Part shown: piece after piece, positions 63,568 to 64,000 of the stretch | Position numbering within the stretch: the first letter of the stretch is position 1 | Layout: each line of letters opens with the position of its first letter | Source: Aradus depressus | Taxonomy: Eukaryota; Arthropoda; Insecta; Hemiptera; Aradidae | Assembly: GCA_963662175.1 (NCBI GenBank) | Contig: OY759224.1 | Coordinates: forward strand, 30,699,489-30,763,488 | Direction of reading: 5' to 3' | Length of the DNA stretch: 64,000 bases | Position numbers and translations under genes: made by a program | The notes under the pieces: model-generated | The model's input: the letters and a program-made list of their open reading frames with translations, nothing else | Told to the model about the DNA's origin: nothing | Databases searched by the model: none

Positions 63568-64000
63568 GTATTGTTATTAGCATAGGCTGAGGGGAGTCCG
63601 GGGGTTCTCAGGACGTTTTTTGACATTGTGAGTCAATTTTAGCGAAGCTGACATGCATAAACAGCATAAAAATGACTGAAAAATTAAAAAAAAAAATTAG
63701 AAGTGGCAGAATATCTAAGAAATAGTGATCGGAAGACCATCTATAGCTCTTTCGTGGGACCTGCTCTTTGGCAAGATGTCGCTATGCGGAACATATTGTT
63801 TTGTTTCCCCTACAACAAATTCCAGTTCTAAAATTACACTCTGAATCCAAAAGTATAGTTTTGAAAATTGTATTCCGAAATGTTAGATCTCCAAGGGTTA
63901 TCTTAAGTGTTTCGTGAAAATAACTGAGTGTAATTCTGGTGATGTTGGACACAATTTTCCTGGCATTCAGCCGCATTTCTGAATTTCAGAAAAAAATAAA
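63568..64000 (+). other. Ankyrin gene intron 5 (start), nothing further seen
   Basis: AT-rich, with no exon or named repeat supported before the window ends. Confidence 0.5.

Overview
This is a stretch of an AT-rich, repeat-loaded animal nuclear genome, most likely an arthropod and probably an insect. The reasons are split genes with GT-AG introns, a dystrobrevin gene, a BEL/Pao retrotransposon, Helitrons, mariner/pogo/hAT remnants and many copies of a tRNA-derived SINE. The species cannot be read from the sequence. Most exons are shorter than 230 bases, so the genes were assembled by joining exons whose splice phases agree.

Three genes are supported. (1) Positions 403-14638, minus strand: the N-terminal 360 codons (seven exons, phase-consistent) of an NWD1/NWD2-like NACHT and WD-repeat protein. 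It opens with a possible N-myristoylation signal (MGSSCSS), and the gene runs off the left edge. (2) Positions 22723-49055, minus strand: a complete dystrobrevin gene of 19 coding exons and 641 residues. All phases agree and every family landmark is present: EF-hand-like regions, ZZ zinc finger, the paired coiled coil and the conserved C-terminal [16 protein letters not shown] motif. (3) Positions 50461 to past the right edge, plus strand: a gene opening with short exons of unknown family, then a cysteine-rich segment and ankyrin repeats. It is divergent from dystrobrevin, with about 1.4 kb between the two start codons.

The rest is mainly mobile DNA sitting in introns. Dystrobrevin intron 9 (29492-38996) holds a GIY-YIG endonuclease fragment, possibly Penelope-like, followed by a BEL/Pao element arranged as a fold-back: a minus-strand gag-pol lacking integrase, with a second, inverted copy of its own 3' end and three LTRs. 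Introns 4 and 3 of the same gene hold a short Helitron, LINE 3' fragments, a 148-bp perfect palindrome and a pogo-like non-autonomous transposon. The ankyrin gene's introns 2 and 3 each carry a Helitron of the same, very similar type (51025-54433 and 56827-60014). Between them lie a 441-bp satellite array and the 118-bp exon 3. The satellite contains a SINE-derived block and abuts both the first Helitron's terminus and the splice acceptor of exon 3.

A tRNA-headed SINE of about 330-345 bp recurs at least fifteen times in both orientations. The intergenic block 14639-22722 has no gene I can name, only repeats and one unassigned open segment. The most unusual items are the BEL fold-back, the Helitron-satellite-exon-Helitron sandwich, a 26-bp tandem duplication of the splice donor of dystrobrevin exon 2, and a 23-bp-arm hairpin just upstream of the ankyrin gene start.
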